From NCBI RefSeq assembly GCF_028610705.1, contig NZ_JAQQWT010000003.1:295412-359411 (forward strand): 64,000 nucleotides of DNA, read 5' to 3'. The translations under genes and the position numbers were made by a program. The stretch's first letter is position 1. Each line of letters starts with the position of its first letter. The notes beneath the pieces are model-generated. The model was given only the letters and a program-made list of their open reading frames with translations, was not told where the DNA came from and made no database searches. Source of the DNA: Halalkalibacter alkalisediminis. GTDB taxonomy: Bacteria; Bacillota; Bacilli; Bacillales; Bacillaceae_D. Positions 28,522 to 37,728 of this stretch are shown piece by piece.

Positions 28522-28674
28522 TTACGCCTGTTTCAAATGCTCTAACGGAAGTGGGCGGCAATCATAGTTACTATTACTAACCATCCACCTAATAAATTCT
28601 ACTTCATTATCATTAAGTGTTCGTTTAAGTTTCTCTTCAAAGTCCTTCGTCATATGCTTAACTATGGATTCCAT
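28522..28674 (-). CDS. Small ORF of 50 residues, unknown
   Basis: Begins MESIVKHMTKDFEEKLKR; predicted helical and charged, with VEFIRWMVSNSNYDCR in the middle and no membrane segment. ATG at 28674 follows GAGGTGGG at good distance. It reads from a TATAAT-type promoter overlapped by a cre-like element (28767-28803) and lies after the zur terminator. The DUF1540 gene lies 65 nt downstream on the same strand, so they may share a transcript. I do not recognise a family. Confidence 0.5.
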   Translation of the reverse strand: MESIVKHMTKDFEEKLKRTLNDNEVEFIRWMVSNSNYDCRPLPLEHLKQA

Positions 28675-28766
28675 AACTACCCACCTCGATTAAACTCAAG
28701 TTTATTTGCGGTAAATTTGCATATTTATATAAATTCAAAAAATACATACAATTTATTACATCTTTT

Positions 28767-28803
28767 ATTATACGATTATTCCCTCAAATAGCAAGCGCTT
28801 TCA
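28767..28803 (-). promoter_or_regulatory. Sigma-A promoter overlapped by a cre-like site
   Basis: Minus strand TTGCTA (28794-28789), 16-nt spacer, TATAAT (28772-28767). TGAAAGCGCTTGCT at 28803-28790 matches the CcpA cre consensus at 12 of 14 positions and covers the -35, which would fit carbon repression. Target is the 50-residue ORF and perhaps DUF1540. Confidence 0.45.
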
Positions 28804-28859
28804 CCGAAAGAAATTAAAAATATTGGTTGGAGATAACTGTTCATCATAGACAGGAAAAG

Positions 28860-28895
28860 ACAAAAAAGACCAAACCTAAAAAAAGATTTGATCTT
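28860..28895 (-). terminator. zur terminator
   Basis: Minus strand AAGAUCAAAUC pairs with GGUUUGGUCUU (11 bp, two G-U), then UUUUGU. Confidence 0.75.
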
Positions 28896-28917
28896 AACCT
28901 AATTTCACTTCTCTTCG

Positions 28918-29337
28918 TTAATTAATAGCAACGCACTCCTGGCATTTACCATAAATCTCAAATTTATGTCCAGTAACCTCAAAATCGGGAAATTGTTGAC
29001 GAATCGAGTCCATCGGACAACTTTCGATATGCTTAGTTTTTCCACATTCAAGACAGATCAAATGATGATGGTGTTTGGAAATTGAACAACTAAAACGAAA
29101 TCTTTTTTCTCCATCCAGTTCTGTTTCTTCAAGAATGCTAAGATCGGCAAACAAAGATAAATTACGATATATCGTGTCAAAGCTCATTCCAGGGTATTCA
29201 TTTTGCAATCGTTCTAAAACATCTTTTGCAGATAAATATCTTTTTTCTAAAGCAAATAAGCGTAACATGTCCTCTCTCTTATCTGTATGCTTATAACCCT
29301 TTTCTTTTAAGAGTTCCATTGCTTCATTTACATTCAA
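28918..29337 (-). CDS. zur: Zinc uptake repressor Zur (Fur family)
   Basis: 139 residues. The N-terminal winged helix (YKHTDKREDMLRLF, FDTIYRNLSLF) and the dimer domain with SKHHHHLICLECGK and a second structural Cys pair (CQEC near the C-terminus) are typical. With zinc bound, Zur represses zinc uptake and spare ribosomal proteins. The start is TTG at 29337, six nt after GGAGGG; the only nearby ATG is out of frame. The zinc ABC genes lie directly upstream in the same direction, with a Zur-like box before them. Confidence 0.9.
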   Translation of the reverse strand: MNVNEAMELLKEKGYKHTDKREDMLRLFALEKRYLSAKDVLERLQNEYPGMSFDTIYRNLSLFADLSILEETELDGEKRFRFSCSISKHHHHLICLECGKTKHIESCPMDSIRQQFPDFEVTGHKFEIYGKCQECVAIN

Positions 29338-29350
29338 AACAAGCCCTCCT

Positions 29351-30181
29351 TTACTTTACTTGTACTTTTTTCAATACCAGTACAACGATTAAGATTACTA
29401 AGCTCATTAAAACAATCATCCCACCTGTGGCAATGGCAAATTGATAAGAAAAAAATAATCCAGACAACATAGCCAATTGAGCAAATATGACTCCATATCC
29501 CACGAGTTGTTTAAAACTTTTTGCTAATTGTATGCTCGTAGCTACTGGTATAACGACCAATGCACCAACAAGTAAAATCCCTACAACCTTCATCGATAAT
29601 GAAATGACTAAGGCAACTAACAACGCAAACATAAAATTAACCACTTTTAATGGAATGCCTGACACCTTAGCAAATTCCTGATCAAAAGAAATTGAGATAA
29701 ATTCTTTATAAAATAAACCGATAATGATTAGAACGAACACCGCTGTCACAAGGATAAAATGAAGATCACTAATGGTTACACTAACAATGCTTCCGAATAA
29801 ATACGCATACCATTCATTATATCCAGTTCTCGCTAGTGAAATAAAGATGGCACTCATTCCTATTGCAGTAGATAAGATAATCGGAACAGCCAATTCTTGA
29901 AAATGTTTATAAATCATTCTTAAACGCTCTGTGACCAAAGCTCCAATCAAAGCAAAGATAACCCCAATATACATAGGATTTAACTCTGAAAACCAAGGCC
30001 CTAACGTTCCAAGTAATACTCCTGCTGATAATCCAGCTAGTGTAATGTGTGAGATCGATTCTGTGATAATCGAAACTCTACGGACTAACAAAAATGCTCC
30101 TACTACCGGAGCGATAAATCCAATGATCACTCCTGCTAAAATACCTCGTTCGATAAACGTCAATTGTGTTAACAGTTCCAT
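29351..30181 (-). CDS. Zinc ABC transporter permease (second copy)
   Basis: 276 residues from ATG at 30181 (SD AGGGG); the longer reading to 30211 overlaps the previous gene. Eight to nine membrane segments of the ABC-3/ZnuB family (RRVSIITESISHITLAG, GIPLKVVNFMFALLVAL). Paralogous to the neighbouring permease. The transporter needs a solute-binding protein, which is not in this window. Operon with 31077-31853 and zur. Confidence 0.85.
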   Translation of the reverse strand: MELLTQLTFIERGILAGVIIGFIAPVVGAFLLVRRVSIITESISHITLAGLSAGVLLGTLGPWFSELNPMYIGVIFALIGALVTERLRMIYKHFQELAVPIILSTAIGMSAIFISLARTGYNEWYAYLFGSIVSVTISDLHFILVTAVFVLIIIGLFYKEFISISFDQEFAKVSGIPLKVVNFMFALLVALVISLSMKVVGILLVGALVVIPVATSIQLAKSFKQLVGYGVIFAQLAMLSGLFFSYQFAIATGGMIVLMSLVILIVVLVLKKVQVK

Positions 30182-30191
30182 TACTGAGCCC

Positions 30192-31073
30192 CTAACATTC
30201 GTTATTTCCAAAGCTCATTTTTTGTCTTCTTCCCTTCCTAATTTCTCCGAATACTTTTTCTAAAAGCATGGTAAGAAGTAAGATTGCAACCGCAATCATG
30301 ACAATCATTCCACCAGGGGCAAGATCAAAATAAAAGGCTGTGATGAGCCCTCCAATTACGGCAATTTCACCAAATAATATGGAGTAAAGAAACATCTGTT
30401 TGAAACCTACAGCCAATCTCATCGCAGCAGCAACGGGTAATGTCATTAAAGAAGATACAAGTAAAATACCAACAATTCTCATGGAAGCAGCGATAACTAA
30501 TGCAACCATGACAATAAAAATGAAATTAATAATCCTACGGTTAATACCCGAAACAATCGCTTGTTCTTCATCAAAAGAAAGAAAAAATAATTCCTTATAC
30601 AATAGAATTAAGACAAACAATACAACAACAGTAATAATGCTGATAGTCCATAAGTCTGAGCGACTTACCGCCATGACACTTCCAAATAGATAATGAAATA
30701 AGTCATTATTAAACCCATCGGCAAGTGAAATGAATACAACTCCTAACCCTATCCCACCTGTCAATATAATTGGAATTGCAATCTCCTTATAAAAGGAATA
30801 AACACTCCTCAATTGTTCAATTAACAAAGAACCACTAACGGAAAAAAACAATCCCATATAAAGTGGATTGAGCGTTTGGAAAAATGCCACATGTTTAGCT
30901 AATAACAAACTTGCTGCAATTCCTGATAACGTAATATGAGAGAGAGCATCCGCAATTAAAGAAAGTCTCCTTACTACTAAAAAAACACCTAATGTTGGTG
31001 CTAGTAAACCAATTAACACCCCTGTGTAGAAAGCATTTTGTAGAAATTCATATCGAAAAAAGGCGTCTAACAT
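30192..31073 (-). CDS. Zinc ABC transporter permease (first copy)
   Basis: 293 residues, ABC-3 family. Motifs RRLSLIADALSHITLSG and GIAASLLLAK are shared with the second permease, which suggests they arose by duplication and act as a heterodimer. The C-terminus is basic (EIRKGRRQKMSFG). ATG at 31073 lies 3 nt after the ATPase stop, so coupled translation is likely. Confidence 0.87.
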   Translation of the reverse strand: MLDAFFRYEFLQNAFYTGVLIGLLAPTLGVFLVVRRLSLIADALSHITLSGIAASLLLAKHVAFFQTLNPLYMGLFFSVSGSLLIEQLRSVYSFYKEIAIPIILTGGIGLGVVFISLADGFNNDLFHYLFGSVMAVSRSDLWTISIITVVVLFVLILLYKELFFLSFDEEQAIVSGINRRIINFIFIVMVALVIAASMRIVGILLVSSLMTLPVAAAMRLAVGFKQMFLYSILFGEIAVIGGLITAFYFDLAPGGMIVMIAVAILLLTMLLEKVFGEIRKGRRQKMSFGNNEC

Positions 31074-31076
31074 GAA

Positions 31077-31853
31077 TTAATGTCCTCCATGACTATGATT
31101 ATGAGTTAACAAATGAACGTCATGGCCGTAAAATGTCGATAAATCTTGATTCGCTTCGAAATCTGCAGTATTTCCATGGAAATGAAGAGTTTTGTTTAAA
31201 CATGCCACATCGGTGACATGATCTGTCATCGCACCTATATCATGGGTTACCATTACCAAAGTAATCCTTTTATCTTTATTTAAATGATCGAGCATATCAT
31301 AAAATTGTCGAACACTGGTTGCGTCTACTCCTACTGTTGGCTCATCTAGTATTAACAATTCAGGCTGACTCACCAAGGCTCGGGCAATAAAAACTCGTTG
31401 CTGTTGACCTCCAGATAATTCACCAATATTTCTATTCATATACTTAGACATCCCTACTTGATCAATCGCTTCTTTAACTTGCTGTTTATGCTTTCGGCCT
31501 AAAAAGCGAAACAACCCTATTTTCCCATATAAACCCATCGACACAACCTCAAAAACCGTTGCCGGGAATCCAGTATTAAAACTATTTGCTTTTTGAGATA
31601 CAAACCCGATTTTTTCCCAATGGCGAAACTTAGAAGCCTTTTCTCCAAATAATTCGATATCGCCTTGCTGAGTAGGCAACAATCCTAGCATTAATTTAAT
31701 TAATGTTGATTTTCCTGACCCGTTCGGTCCTACTAAACCTAAAAAAGATCCTTTTTTTATCGTTAACGATACATTTTCAAGAACTTTTTGATTACCATAG
31801 TGAAATGAAATATTTTTTAATTCAACAGCTTCAGTTTGAATAGGAATATGCAT
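31077..31853 (-). CDS. Zinc ABC transporter ATP-binding protein (His-rich tail)
   Basis: 258 residues from ATG at 31853, with SD AAAGGAG about 10 nt upstream; the GTG at 31874 is less likely. Walker A GPNGSGKST, signature LSGGQQQR, Walker B LLILDEPTVGVD, His-loop VMVTHDIG. The C-terminus ends in HDVHLLTHNHSHGGH, a histidine-rich tail seen in zinc transporters. First gene of the znu-zur operon. Zn substrate is inferred from zur linkage and the Zur-like box. Confidence 0.87.
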   Translation of the reverse strand: MHIPIQTEAVELKNISFHYGNQKVLENVSLTIKKGSFLGLVGPNGSGKSTLIKLMLGLLPTQQGDIELFGEKASKFRHWEKIGFVSQKANSFNTGFPATVFEVVSMGLYGKIGLFRFLGRKHKQQVKEAIDQVGMSKYMNRNIGELSGGQQQRVFIARALVSQPELLILDEPTVGVDATSVRQFYDMLDHLNKDKRITLVMVTHDIGAMTDHVTDVACLNKTLHFHGNTADFEANQDLSTFYGHDVHLLTHNHSHGGH

Positions 31854-31877
31854 ACATTCGTCTCCTTTCTTCACAAC

Positions 31878-31900
31878 TTTATCAGAACAATTACGATTTA
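31878..31900 (-). promoter_or_regulatory. Zur-box-like operator of the zinc ABC operon
   Basis: Plus strand text TTTATCAGAACAATTACGATTTA aligns with the Bacillus Zur box: the right half ATTACGATTTA matches exactly, the left half matches 6 of 11. It lies downstream of the predicted transcription start. Confidence 0.55.
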
Positions 31901-31917
31901 GTGTCTTATCCTTTCTT

Positions 31918-31945
31918 ATTATAAAGGTTATTTCAATTCTGTCTA
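31918..31945 (-). promoter_or_regulatory. Sigma-A promoter of the zinc ABC operon
   Basis: Minus strand TAGACA (31945-31940), 16-nt spacer, TATAAT (31923-31918). The start would be about 31911, just ahead of the Zur-like box. Confidence 0.65.
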
Positions 31946-32017
31946 CCTTTGTGCTCTACTTATCGCTTTTGGTATAATCAGGAATAGAATTTTATTATTC
32001 GTTTTGAGGTGGGGTTC

Positions 32018-33559
32018 GTGATTAAAGATCAATACGCTATTATCGATATGGGGTCAAACTCCTTTCGGCTCGTTATTAATGAAGTCGATCATCATGGTCA
32101 GTATAACGAATTACATAATTATAAAACGGTCGCTAGACTCAGCACGTATATATTAAACAATGGTTATTTATCTGATGAGGGAGTTGCGATCGTTAGTAAT
32201 ACACTTACTCGATTTAAAGAAATAATCGACTACCACCAAATTCCCAAGCTGATAGTGATTGCTACCGCTGCCATGCGTAAAGCAAAGAATAAAGAGGAGA
32301 TCGTTCGTTCCATAGAAAAAAAACTCGGTATGACAATTCGTATTCTCAGTGAATATGAAGAAGCTTTCTATGGGTATTTAGCCATTGTCAATTCAACCAA
32401 TATTTCGGACGGATTTACCGTCGATATTGGCGGGGGTAGTACTGAGATAACCTTATTTAAAAATCGAACATTAGTGCACTATCACAGCTTTCCATTTGGG
32501 GCCATTACTCTCCATCAAAAGTTCTTTCAACAAACAAAAAACCTAGCTGATGCCGTACAAGCTTTGAAAAACTATATTCGAGAGCAATGGTTAACACTCC
32601 CTTGGTTAGCAACACATTTACACTACCCTGTAATTGGAATCGGAGGAAGCGCAAGAAACCTTTCCCTTATTCATCAACGTCAAGTTAATTATCCGCTTGC
32701 AGGCATTCATCAATATGAAATACCTAAGACAGAGGTGTTTCACATCAATGACATGTTGCAACTTACTTCTTCCGAGGAACGTTCACAAATTGATGGCCTT
32801 TCTAAAGATAGAGTAGAAATAATCGTCCCAGCAGTTGAGATTATATCTTCTATTGTAGATCACGTTCAAGCAGAGAAATTCATCATGAGTAGAAAGGGCT
32901 TAAGAGATGGGGTATTTTACGAGGAACTGCTTAAAACGATGGAAACCAACCGATTTCCAAACGTAATTGAAGAAAACATGTACCAAATTACATCTAAATA
33001 TAACATCAAGCTAGATTATGTGAGCCACATATCATATCTTGCCATGCAATTGTATAAACAGCTCTCACCATTTGCTCTAGTGGATCACGATCAAAAAGAG
33101 GCACTCAAACTCCTTCAACTCAGCGCTAGAGTCTTATATATCGGTGAAACCATCAATAGTGAATCAAGTAGCCAAAATACATTTTATTTACTTACAAACA
33201 TAACCATTGAAGGATTATCTCACCAAGAACGATTAGCTGTAGCGTTTATCTCTTCATATAAGTCCAAATCTCAAATGATGAAATATGCAGAGCCTTTCAT
33301 AAAAATTATTTCAAAAAGTAATTTGAAGTTGTTTGAATTTTTAGGCTCCATTATGAAGTTAGCTTATTCTTTAGATCGTACAAAAAGAAAAATAATCACA
33401 AAAATAGGACAAGTAACAGAGAATAATGATCAATTAGTGCTCCCGCTCTATTACAAAGAAGATCCATATTTTGAAAATATTCAAGCTAAAAAAAATAAAA
33501 AACAGCTAGAAAAATCGATTAAACAGTCAATTGAGTTCCTCTATAAGCCGCTTAAGTAA
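32018..33559 (+). CDS. ppx: Exopolyphosphatase, Ppx/GppA family
   Basis: 513 residues from GTG at 32018. The GAGGTGGGG SD ends just before it, so the earlier in-frame GTG at 32009 lies inside the SD and is rejected. Ppx/GppA ATPase-fold motifs: IDMGSNSFRLVI and FTVDIGGGSTEITLF. A C-terminal helical region (from ~310) resembles the HD-like domain of Ppx proteins. Degrades polyphosphate (or pppGpp) from chain ends. The ppk gene follows on the same strand by 86 nt, so the pair controls polyphosphate levels. Confidence 0.9.
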   Translation: MIKDQYAIIDMGSNSFRLVINEVDHHGQYNELHNYKTVARLSTYILNNGYLSDEGVAIVSNTLTRFKEIIDYHQIPKLIVIATAAMRKAKNKEEIVRSIEKKLGMTIRILSEYEEAFYGYLAIVNSTNISDGFTVDIGGGSTEITLFKNRTLVHYHSFPFGAITLHQKFFQQTKNLADAVQALKNYIREQWLTLPWLATHLHYPVIGIGGSARNLSLIHQRQVNYPLAGIHQYEIPKTEVFHINDMLQLTSSEERSQIDGLSKDRVEIIVPAVEIISSIVDHVQAEKFIMSRKGLRDGVFYEELLKTMETNRFPNVIEENMYQITSKYNIKLDYVSHISYLAMQLYKQLSPFALVDHDQKEALKLLQLSARVLYIGETINSESSSQNTFYLLTNITIEGLSHQERLAVAFISSYKSKSQMMKYAEPFIKIISKSNLKLFEFLGSIMKLAYSLDRTKRKIITKIGQVTENNDQLVLPLYYKEDPYFENIQAKKNKKQLEKSIKQSIEFLYKPLK

Positions 33560-33645
33560 GTTCTGAAAAACGAAAATTCAACATAAAATTTATAATCACC
33601 TCTTAATATGTAGAAGGGACTAATTCAGTAGAAAGGTTGAGTACA

Positions 33646-35760
33646 ATGATAGAAAATGAAAATCATGAATACATTGATCTCAATAACCCAACCTTTTATA
33701 ATAATCGTGAATTAAGTTGGCTGGCCTTTAATGAACGAGTTTTAGAAGAAGCAATAGATGAGCGTAATCCTATTTTAGAGCGGTTAAAATTCATGGCAAT
33801 TTTCAGCTCAAATTTAGATGAATTTTTCATGGTGAGAGTAGCTGGATTAAAAGATCAAGTGAAAGCAGGATATAACAAACCGGAAAACAAGGCGGGATTA
33901 ACACCGAAACAGCAACTCAAACATATCGCTGATAAAAACCACAAATTAGTACGTCTACAAGATACGGAATATACAGAAACCATTGTCCCAATGCTTTTTC
34001 ATGAGGGGTTTCAATTTATGACGATGGATGAATGCAATGCCGAGCAGATTGCATTTTTAAAACATCGTTTTAAACATTATATATTTCCGGTTTTAACTCC
34101 GATGGCGATTGATGCTTACCGCCCTTTTCCTATGCTTTTAAATAAGAGTTTAAATCTTGCAGTCGTATTAAAAAAACTTGGGAACTGGGAGGAGGAAAAA
34201 GAACAATTAGCTATCGTTCAAGTCCCAGCTGTTTTAAATCGTTTTATTAAACTTCCTTCAAATGAAAAAAAAGAACAATTTATTCTATTAGAAAATGTCA
34301 TTGGATATTTTATTAATGATTTATTTAATGGGTTTGCGGTTAAATCCGTCTCTCCGTTTAGAATTACTAGAAACGCTGATATGACGATTCACGAAGAGGG
34401 AGCACGTGACTTACTCCTTGAAATTGAAAAGGAATTAAAAAAGCGTAAATGGGGATCTGCTGTCCGCTTGGAAATGCAAGAAGATATGATGGATCAGAAT
34501 GTCTTAAATCTCTTATTAGACGTGTTAGAACTTCATAAAAATGATGTATATTCATTAAAGGGACCTATGGATTTATCCTTCTTATTTAAACTTTACGGAC
34601 AACTTGCAAAGGATCACGAGCATTTAGCCAATGAGACTCTAATTCCTCAGCCACCTGAAGACTTAATGGGAGATGAGGATATTTACCAAGCTATCCTTAA
34701 GCGAGATATTATTCTCCACCATCCATATGAATCGTTTCAACCTGTTATTGATTTTATAGCAAGGGCAGCAGAAGATCCGAATGTACTTGCTATAAAACAG
34801 ACTCTTTATCGTGTAAGTGGAGATTCTCCTATTATTAATGCTCTGGCACTAGCAGCAGAAAACGGTAAACAAGTGACTGTATTAGTGGAATTAAAGGCAC
34901 GATTTGATGAGGAAAATAATATTCAATGGGCCAAGAAGTTAGAAAAATCTGGGGTTCATGTCATTTATGGCATAACAGCTTTAAAGACTCATAGTAAAAT
35001 AACGCTTATTGTCCGACACGAGGACGATCAAATTCAACGATTCGTTCATTTAGGAACAGGAAATTACAATGATTCAACAGCAAAATTATACACCGACATC
35101 GGTTACCTTACGTCAAATGAACAATTCGGTATTGATGCAACTAATTTTTTTAATTTTTTAAGTGGCTATAGTGACAAACCCGTTTGGCATCATCTAAGTA
35201 TCGCTCCATTTGAAATACGAAGTAAATTTCTCAGCCTAATCGATTCAGAAATAGACCTTCATAAACAGCAAGGGAACGGGAGAATCATTGCTAAAATGAA
35301 CTCTCTTACTGACAAACCTATCATCTTAAAGCTCTATGAAGCCTCTCAAGCTGGAGTTCAAGTTGATTTAATTGTCCGTGGCATTTGCTGTCTACGTCCT
35401 CAAATCAAGGGAGTAAGCGAAAACATTCAAGTATTTAGTATTGTCGATCGCTTTTTAGAACATAGCCGTATCTTTTATTTTCACCAAGGTGGCGAAGAAA
35501 AATTTTACTTATCCTCCGCAGACTGGATGACACGAAATATGGATAAACGGATTGAAATACTCTTTCCTATTATTAGTGAACAAAACAAAAAACGGATTAA
35601 GGAAATTCTGACGATTACTTTAAGTGATAACACAAAGACGCGCGAACAGAATGCAGACGGTAGTTATCATTATGTTAAACGACCTCAACATGTTCAGCCC
35701 ATACAAAGCCAATTGCAATTTCATGAAATTGCTGCTAGATTCACAATTAGTGAAGAATGA
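33646..35760 (+). CDS. ppk: Polyphosphate kinase 1
   Basis: 704 residues from ATG at 33646 (SD AAAGG); TTG at 33637 is less likely. PPK1 domains in order: N-terminal (NRELSWLAFNERVLEEA), middle, and two catalytic C-terminal domains. Active-site histidines lie in ALKTHSKITLIVR and DRFLEHSRIFYF. It transfers the gamma phosphate of ATP to growing polyphosphate. Downstream is a bidirectional terminator. Its ppx neighbour does the opposite reaction. Confidence 0.94.
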   Translation: MIENENHEYIDLNNPTFYNNRELSWLAFNERVLEEAIDERNPILERLKFMAIFSSNLDEFFMVRVAGLKDQVKAGYNKPENKAGLTPKQQLKHIADKNHKLVRLQDTEYTETIVPMLFHEGFQFMTMDECNAEQIAFLKHRFKHYIFPVLTPMAIDAYRPFPMLLNKSLNLAVVLKKLGNWEEEKEQLAIVQVPAVLNRFIKLPSNEKKEQFILLENVIGYFINDLFNGFAVKSVSPFRITRNADMTIHEEGARDLLLEIEKELKKRKWGSAVRLEMQEDMMDQNVLNLLLDVLELHKNDVYSLKGPMDLSFLFKLYGQLAKDHEHLANETLIPQPPEDLMGDEDIYQAILKRDIILHHPYESFQPVIDFIARAAEDPNVLAIKQTLYRVSGDSPIINALALAAENGKQVTVLVELKARFDEENNIQWAKKLEKSGVHVIYGITALKTHSKITLIVRHEDDQIQRFVHLGTGNYNDSTAKLYTDIGYLTSNEQFGIDATNFFNFLSGYSDKPVWHHLSIAPFEIRSKFLSLIDSEIDLHKQQGNGRIIAKMNSLTDKPIILKLYEASQAGVQVDLIVRGICCLRPQIKGVSENIQVFSIVDRFLEHSRIFYFHQGGEEKFYLSSADWMTRNMDKRIEILFPIISEQNKKRIKEILTITLSDNTKTREQNADGSYHYVKRPQHVQPIQSQLQFHEIAARFTISEE

Positions 35761-35847
35761 CATAATAAAACTTAGTTTCTTCTAAAAAGGGACCTTCCCT
35801 TCCTTAGCAGAATAAAAAAGTCTCTACTAGTCTTACATTTCTTGAGA

Positions 35848-35895
35848 CATCAATCAAAAAAACGAAGCCCAACGGCTTCGTTTTTTTGATTGATG
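35848..35895. terminator. Perfect 22-bp inverted-repeat terminator between ppk and the metal permease gene
   Basis: Two perfect 22-nt arms separated by a 4-nt loop, with the T7/A7 tract inside the arms (CGAAGCC-CAAC-GGCTTCG core followed by T7). Usable in both directions for the convergent genes. Confidence 0.9.
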
Positions 35896-35898
35896 AGT

Positions 35899-36765
35899 TT
35901 AAGCTTTTTGTACCATTCTCGATCGCCATTTTTTTGTAATGATTCCTTGCTTCGGTGAGAAGAAAAAGGCTAAACCGAAAAAGAAAGAAGCGACAAGCAC
36001 AATCGATGCCCCAGAAGCTACATCATAAACGACGGAATAATACATTCCGATCACGGCTGACAATACCCCAAATAGAGCAGATAACGTTAGCATAACTGGC
36101 AAACGATCTGTTAGTAAATATGCAGTTGCACCTGGTGTAATTAACATGGCGACAACAAGAACAATACCAACTGTTTTAAGGGAAGCAACTGTAACTAACG
36201 ATAATAGGAGCATAAGTAAATAATGAATTAGCCTTACTGGAATCCCTGTCGCTTTTGCCATGATTGGATCGAATGTACTTAGAAGTAAAGGTCTATAAAA
36301 AATAATGATCATTAACAGTACAAATGATCCAATTCCTAAAGTGACATACAAATCACTCCTTGATACAGCTAATACATTCCCAAAAAGAATATGCCAAAGG
36401 TCTACACCTGTTCCACGAAGCCCTGTAATCATTACAATCCCTAGTGCAAAAGCAGCCGTAAACATTATTCCAATCGCAGAATCATCTTTTATCCTGCTGT
36501 TCTGTGAAACGTACCCGATCGCTAACGCAGTTAAAACCCCTGTAATGGTTGCTCCAATAAAGAAACTCGCTCCTAACATATATGCAATAACAACACCAGG
36601 TAAGACTGCGTGGGAAATAGCGTCACCCATTAAAGCCATTCCTCGCAAAATAATAAAACACCCAATGACACCACATATAATCCCTACTAATATTGCTGCA
36701 ATTAACGCTTGTTGTAAGTAAGCGTAGCGTGTTAATTGGTCAATGAACATTATGATGTTACTCAT
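35899..36765 (-). CDS. Metal ABC transporter permease (probably manganese)
   Basis: 288 residues, ABC-3 family, about nine membrane segments; RGMALMGDAISHAVLPG is the family motif. Its start overlaps the ATPase stop by 1 nt. More similar in layout to MntC/MntD-type permeases than to the zinc pair, but this is my judgement. No second permease gene or binding protein follows, so other subunits must be elsewhere or the permease is a homodimer. Confidence 0.83.
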   Translation of the reverse strand: MSNIIMFIDQLTRYAYLQQALIAAILVGIICGVIGCFIILRGMALMGDAISHAVLPGVVIAYMLGASFFIGATITGVLTALAIGYVSQNSRIKDDSAIGIMFTAAFALGIVMITGLRGTGVDLWHILFGNVLAVSRSDLYVTLGIGSFVLLMIIIFYRPLLLSTFDPIMAKATGIPVRLIHYLLMLLLSLVTVASLKTVGIVLVVAMLITPGATAYLLTDRLPVMLTLSALFGVLSAVIGMYYSVVYDVASGASIVLVASFFFGLAFFFSPKQGIITKKWRSRMVQKA

Positions 36766-37517
36766 TAATCACTCACCACCATTATATTTTCATTAGCACC
36801 GAACAATTGGATACTCCCCTTATATGTCTTTGATAGAATGTCAGGTTGATACACTTCTTTCACTTGACCAAACTCAACTAACTCTTTGTTAATAAGTAAT
36901 AGTTCATCAAAATATTGTTCAACTTTGCTTAAATCATGATGCACTACAAATACCGTTTTTCCTTCGTTTCTAAGCTCTCTAAGTAAATGGATAATAATCT
37001 CTTCAGATGTTACATCGATACCAACAAACGGCTCATCTAAAAAAAATAAGTCTGCATGCTGAGCTAACGCGCGGGCTATAAAAACACGTTGCTGCTGTCC
37101 ACCCGATAATTCACCAATTTGTCTTTTACGAAAGTCTAACATTCCTACCTTTTCAAGAGACTCAGTAACAACCAAGTGATCCTTCTTCCCCGCTTTTTTA
37201 TACCAAGGAATATGTGTGAAACGCCCCATCAGCACAACATCTTCAACTAGTACTGGGAAGTCCCAGTCAATTTGATTCCTCTGAGGAACATAGGAGATCT
37301 TTTCCCTTACATCTTTAACACTTTTCCCTAATACAGTGACTTTACCCAGGGCTTTTTCAAGACCAAGGATTGCCTTAATTAGGGTTGATTTTCCGGCACC
37401 ATTCGGCCCAATTATTCCAATGAGTTTTCCTTGTTCAGCACTAAAACTAATATCTTTAACAGCTTCATTTTTCTCGTAATAGACAGAAAGTGATTCAACT
37501 TTTAATACATCAGCCAT
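36765..37517 (-). CDS. Metal ABC transporter ATP-binding protein (probably manganese)
   Basis: 250 residues from ATG at 37517, preceded by GGAGG; the longer reading to 37559 lacks an SD. Walker A GPNGAGKST, signature LSGGQQQR, Walker B FFLDEPFVGID, H-loop FVVHHDLS. Together with the permease it forms a MntB-like transporter module. An MntR-box-like palindrome lies upstream, after a good promoter. Substrate manganese is inferred from that box. Confidence 0.85.
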   Translation of the reverse strand: MADVLKVESLSVYYEKNEAVKDISFSAEQGKLIGIIGPNGAGKSTLIKAILGLEKALGKVTVLGKSVKDVREKISYVPQRNQIDWDFPVLVEDVVLMGRFTHIPWYKKAGKKDHLVVTESLEKVGMLDFRKRQIGELSGGQQQRVFIARALAQHADLFFLDEPFVGIDVTSEEIIIHLLRELRNEGKTVFVVHHDLSKVEQYFDELLLINKELVEFGQVKEVYQPDILSKTYKGSIQLFGANENIMVVSD

Positions 37518-37695
37518 TAACTTCTCCTCCCATCTTTCAACCATATATATTCTTGCCATAGTGCAACTTTATTTACACACTTAGTCCTTATAATTCGTTA
37601 ATGAACGAGGATGTTAGTTTTAACGAGAATCTTAAATCATCACAACATCTTATGGATAAACACTTAAAAATGTGCAAAATTAGGACAGGGCAGAA

Positions 37696-37715
37696 AAGTT
37701 TCCCTAAGTAAACTT
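37696..37715 (-). promoter_or_regulatory. MntR-box-like palindrome ahead of the metal transporter operon
   Basis: AAGTTTCCCTAAGTAAACTT: 16 of 20 positions are symmetric. On the minus strand ACTTAGGGAAACT resembles the B. subtilis MntR site end CCTTAAGGAAACT (11 of 13). Located just after the predicted start. Confidence 0.55.
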
Positions 37716-37728
37716 TCTCTTGAAGTCC

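Noticed and set aside
29226-29444. Plus-strand ORF over zur
   Set aside because: Antisense shadow of zur; no SD or family.
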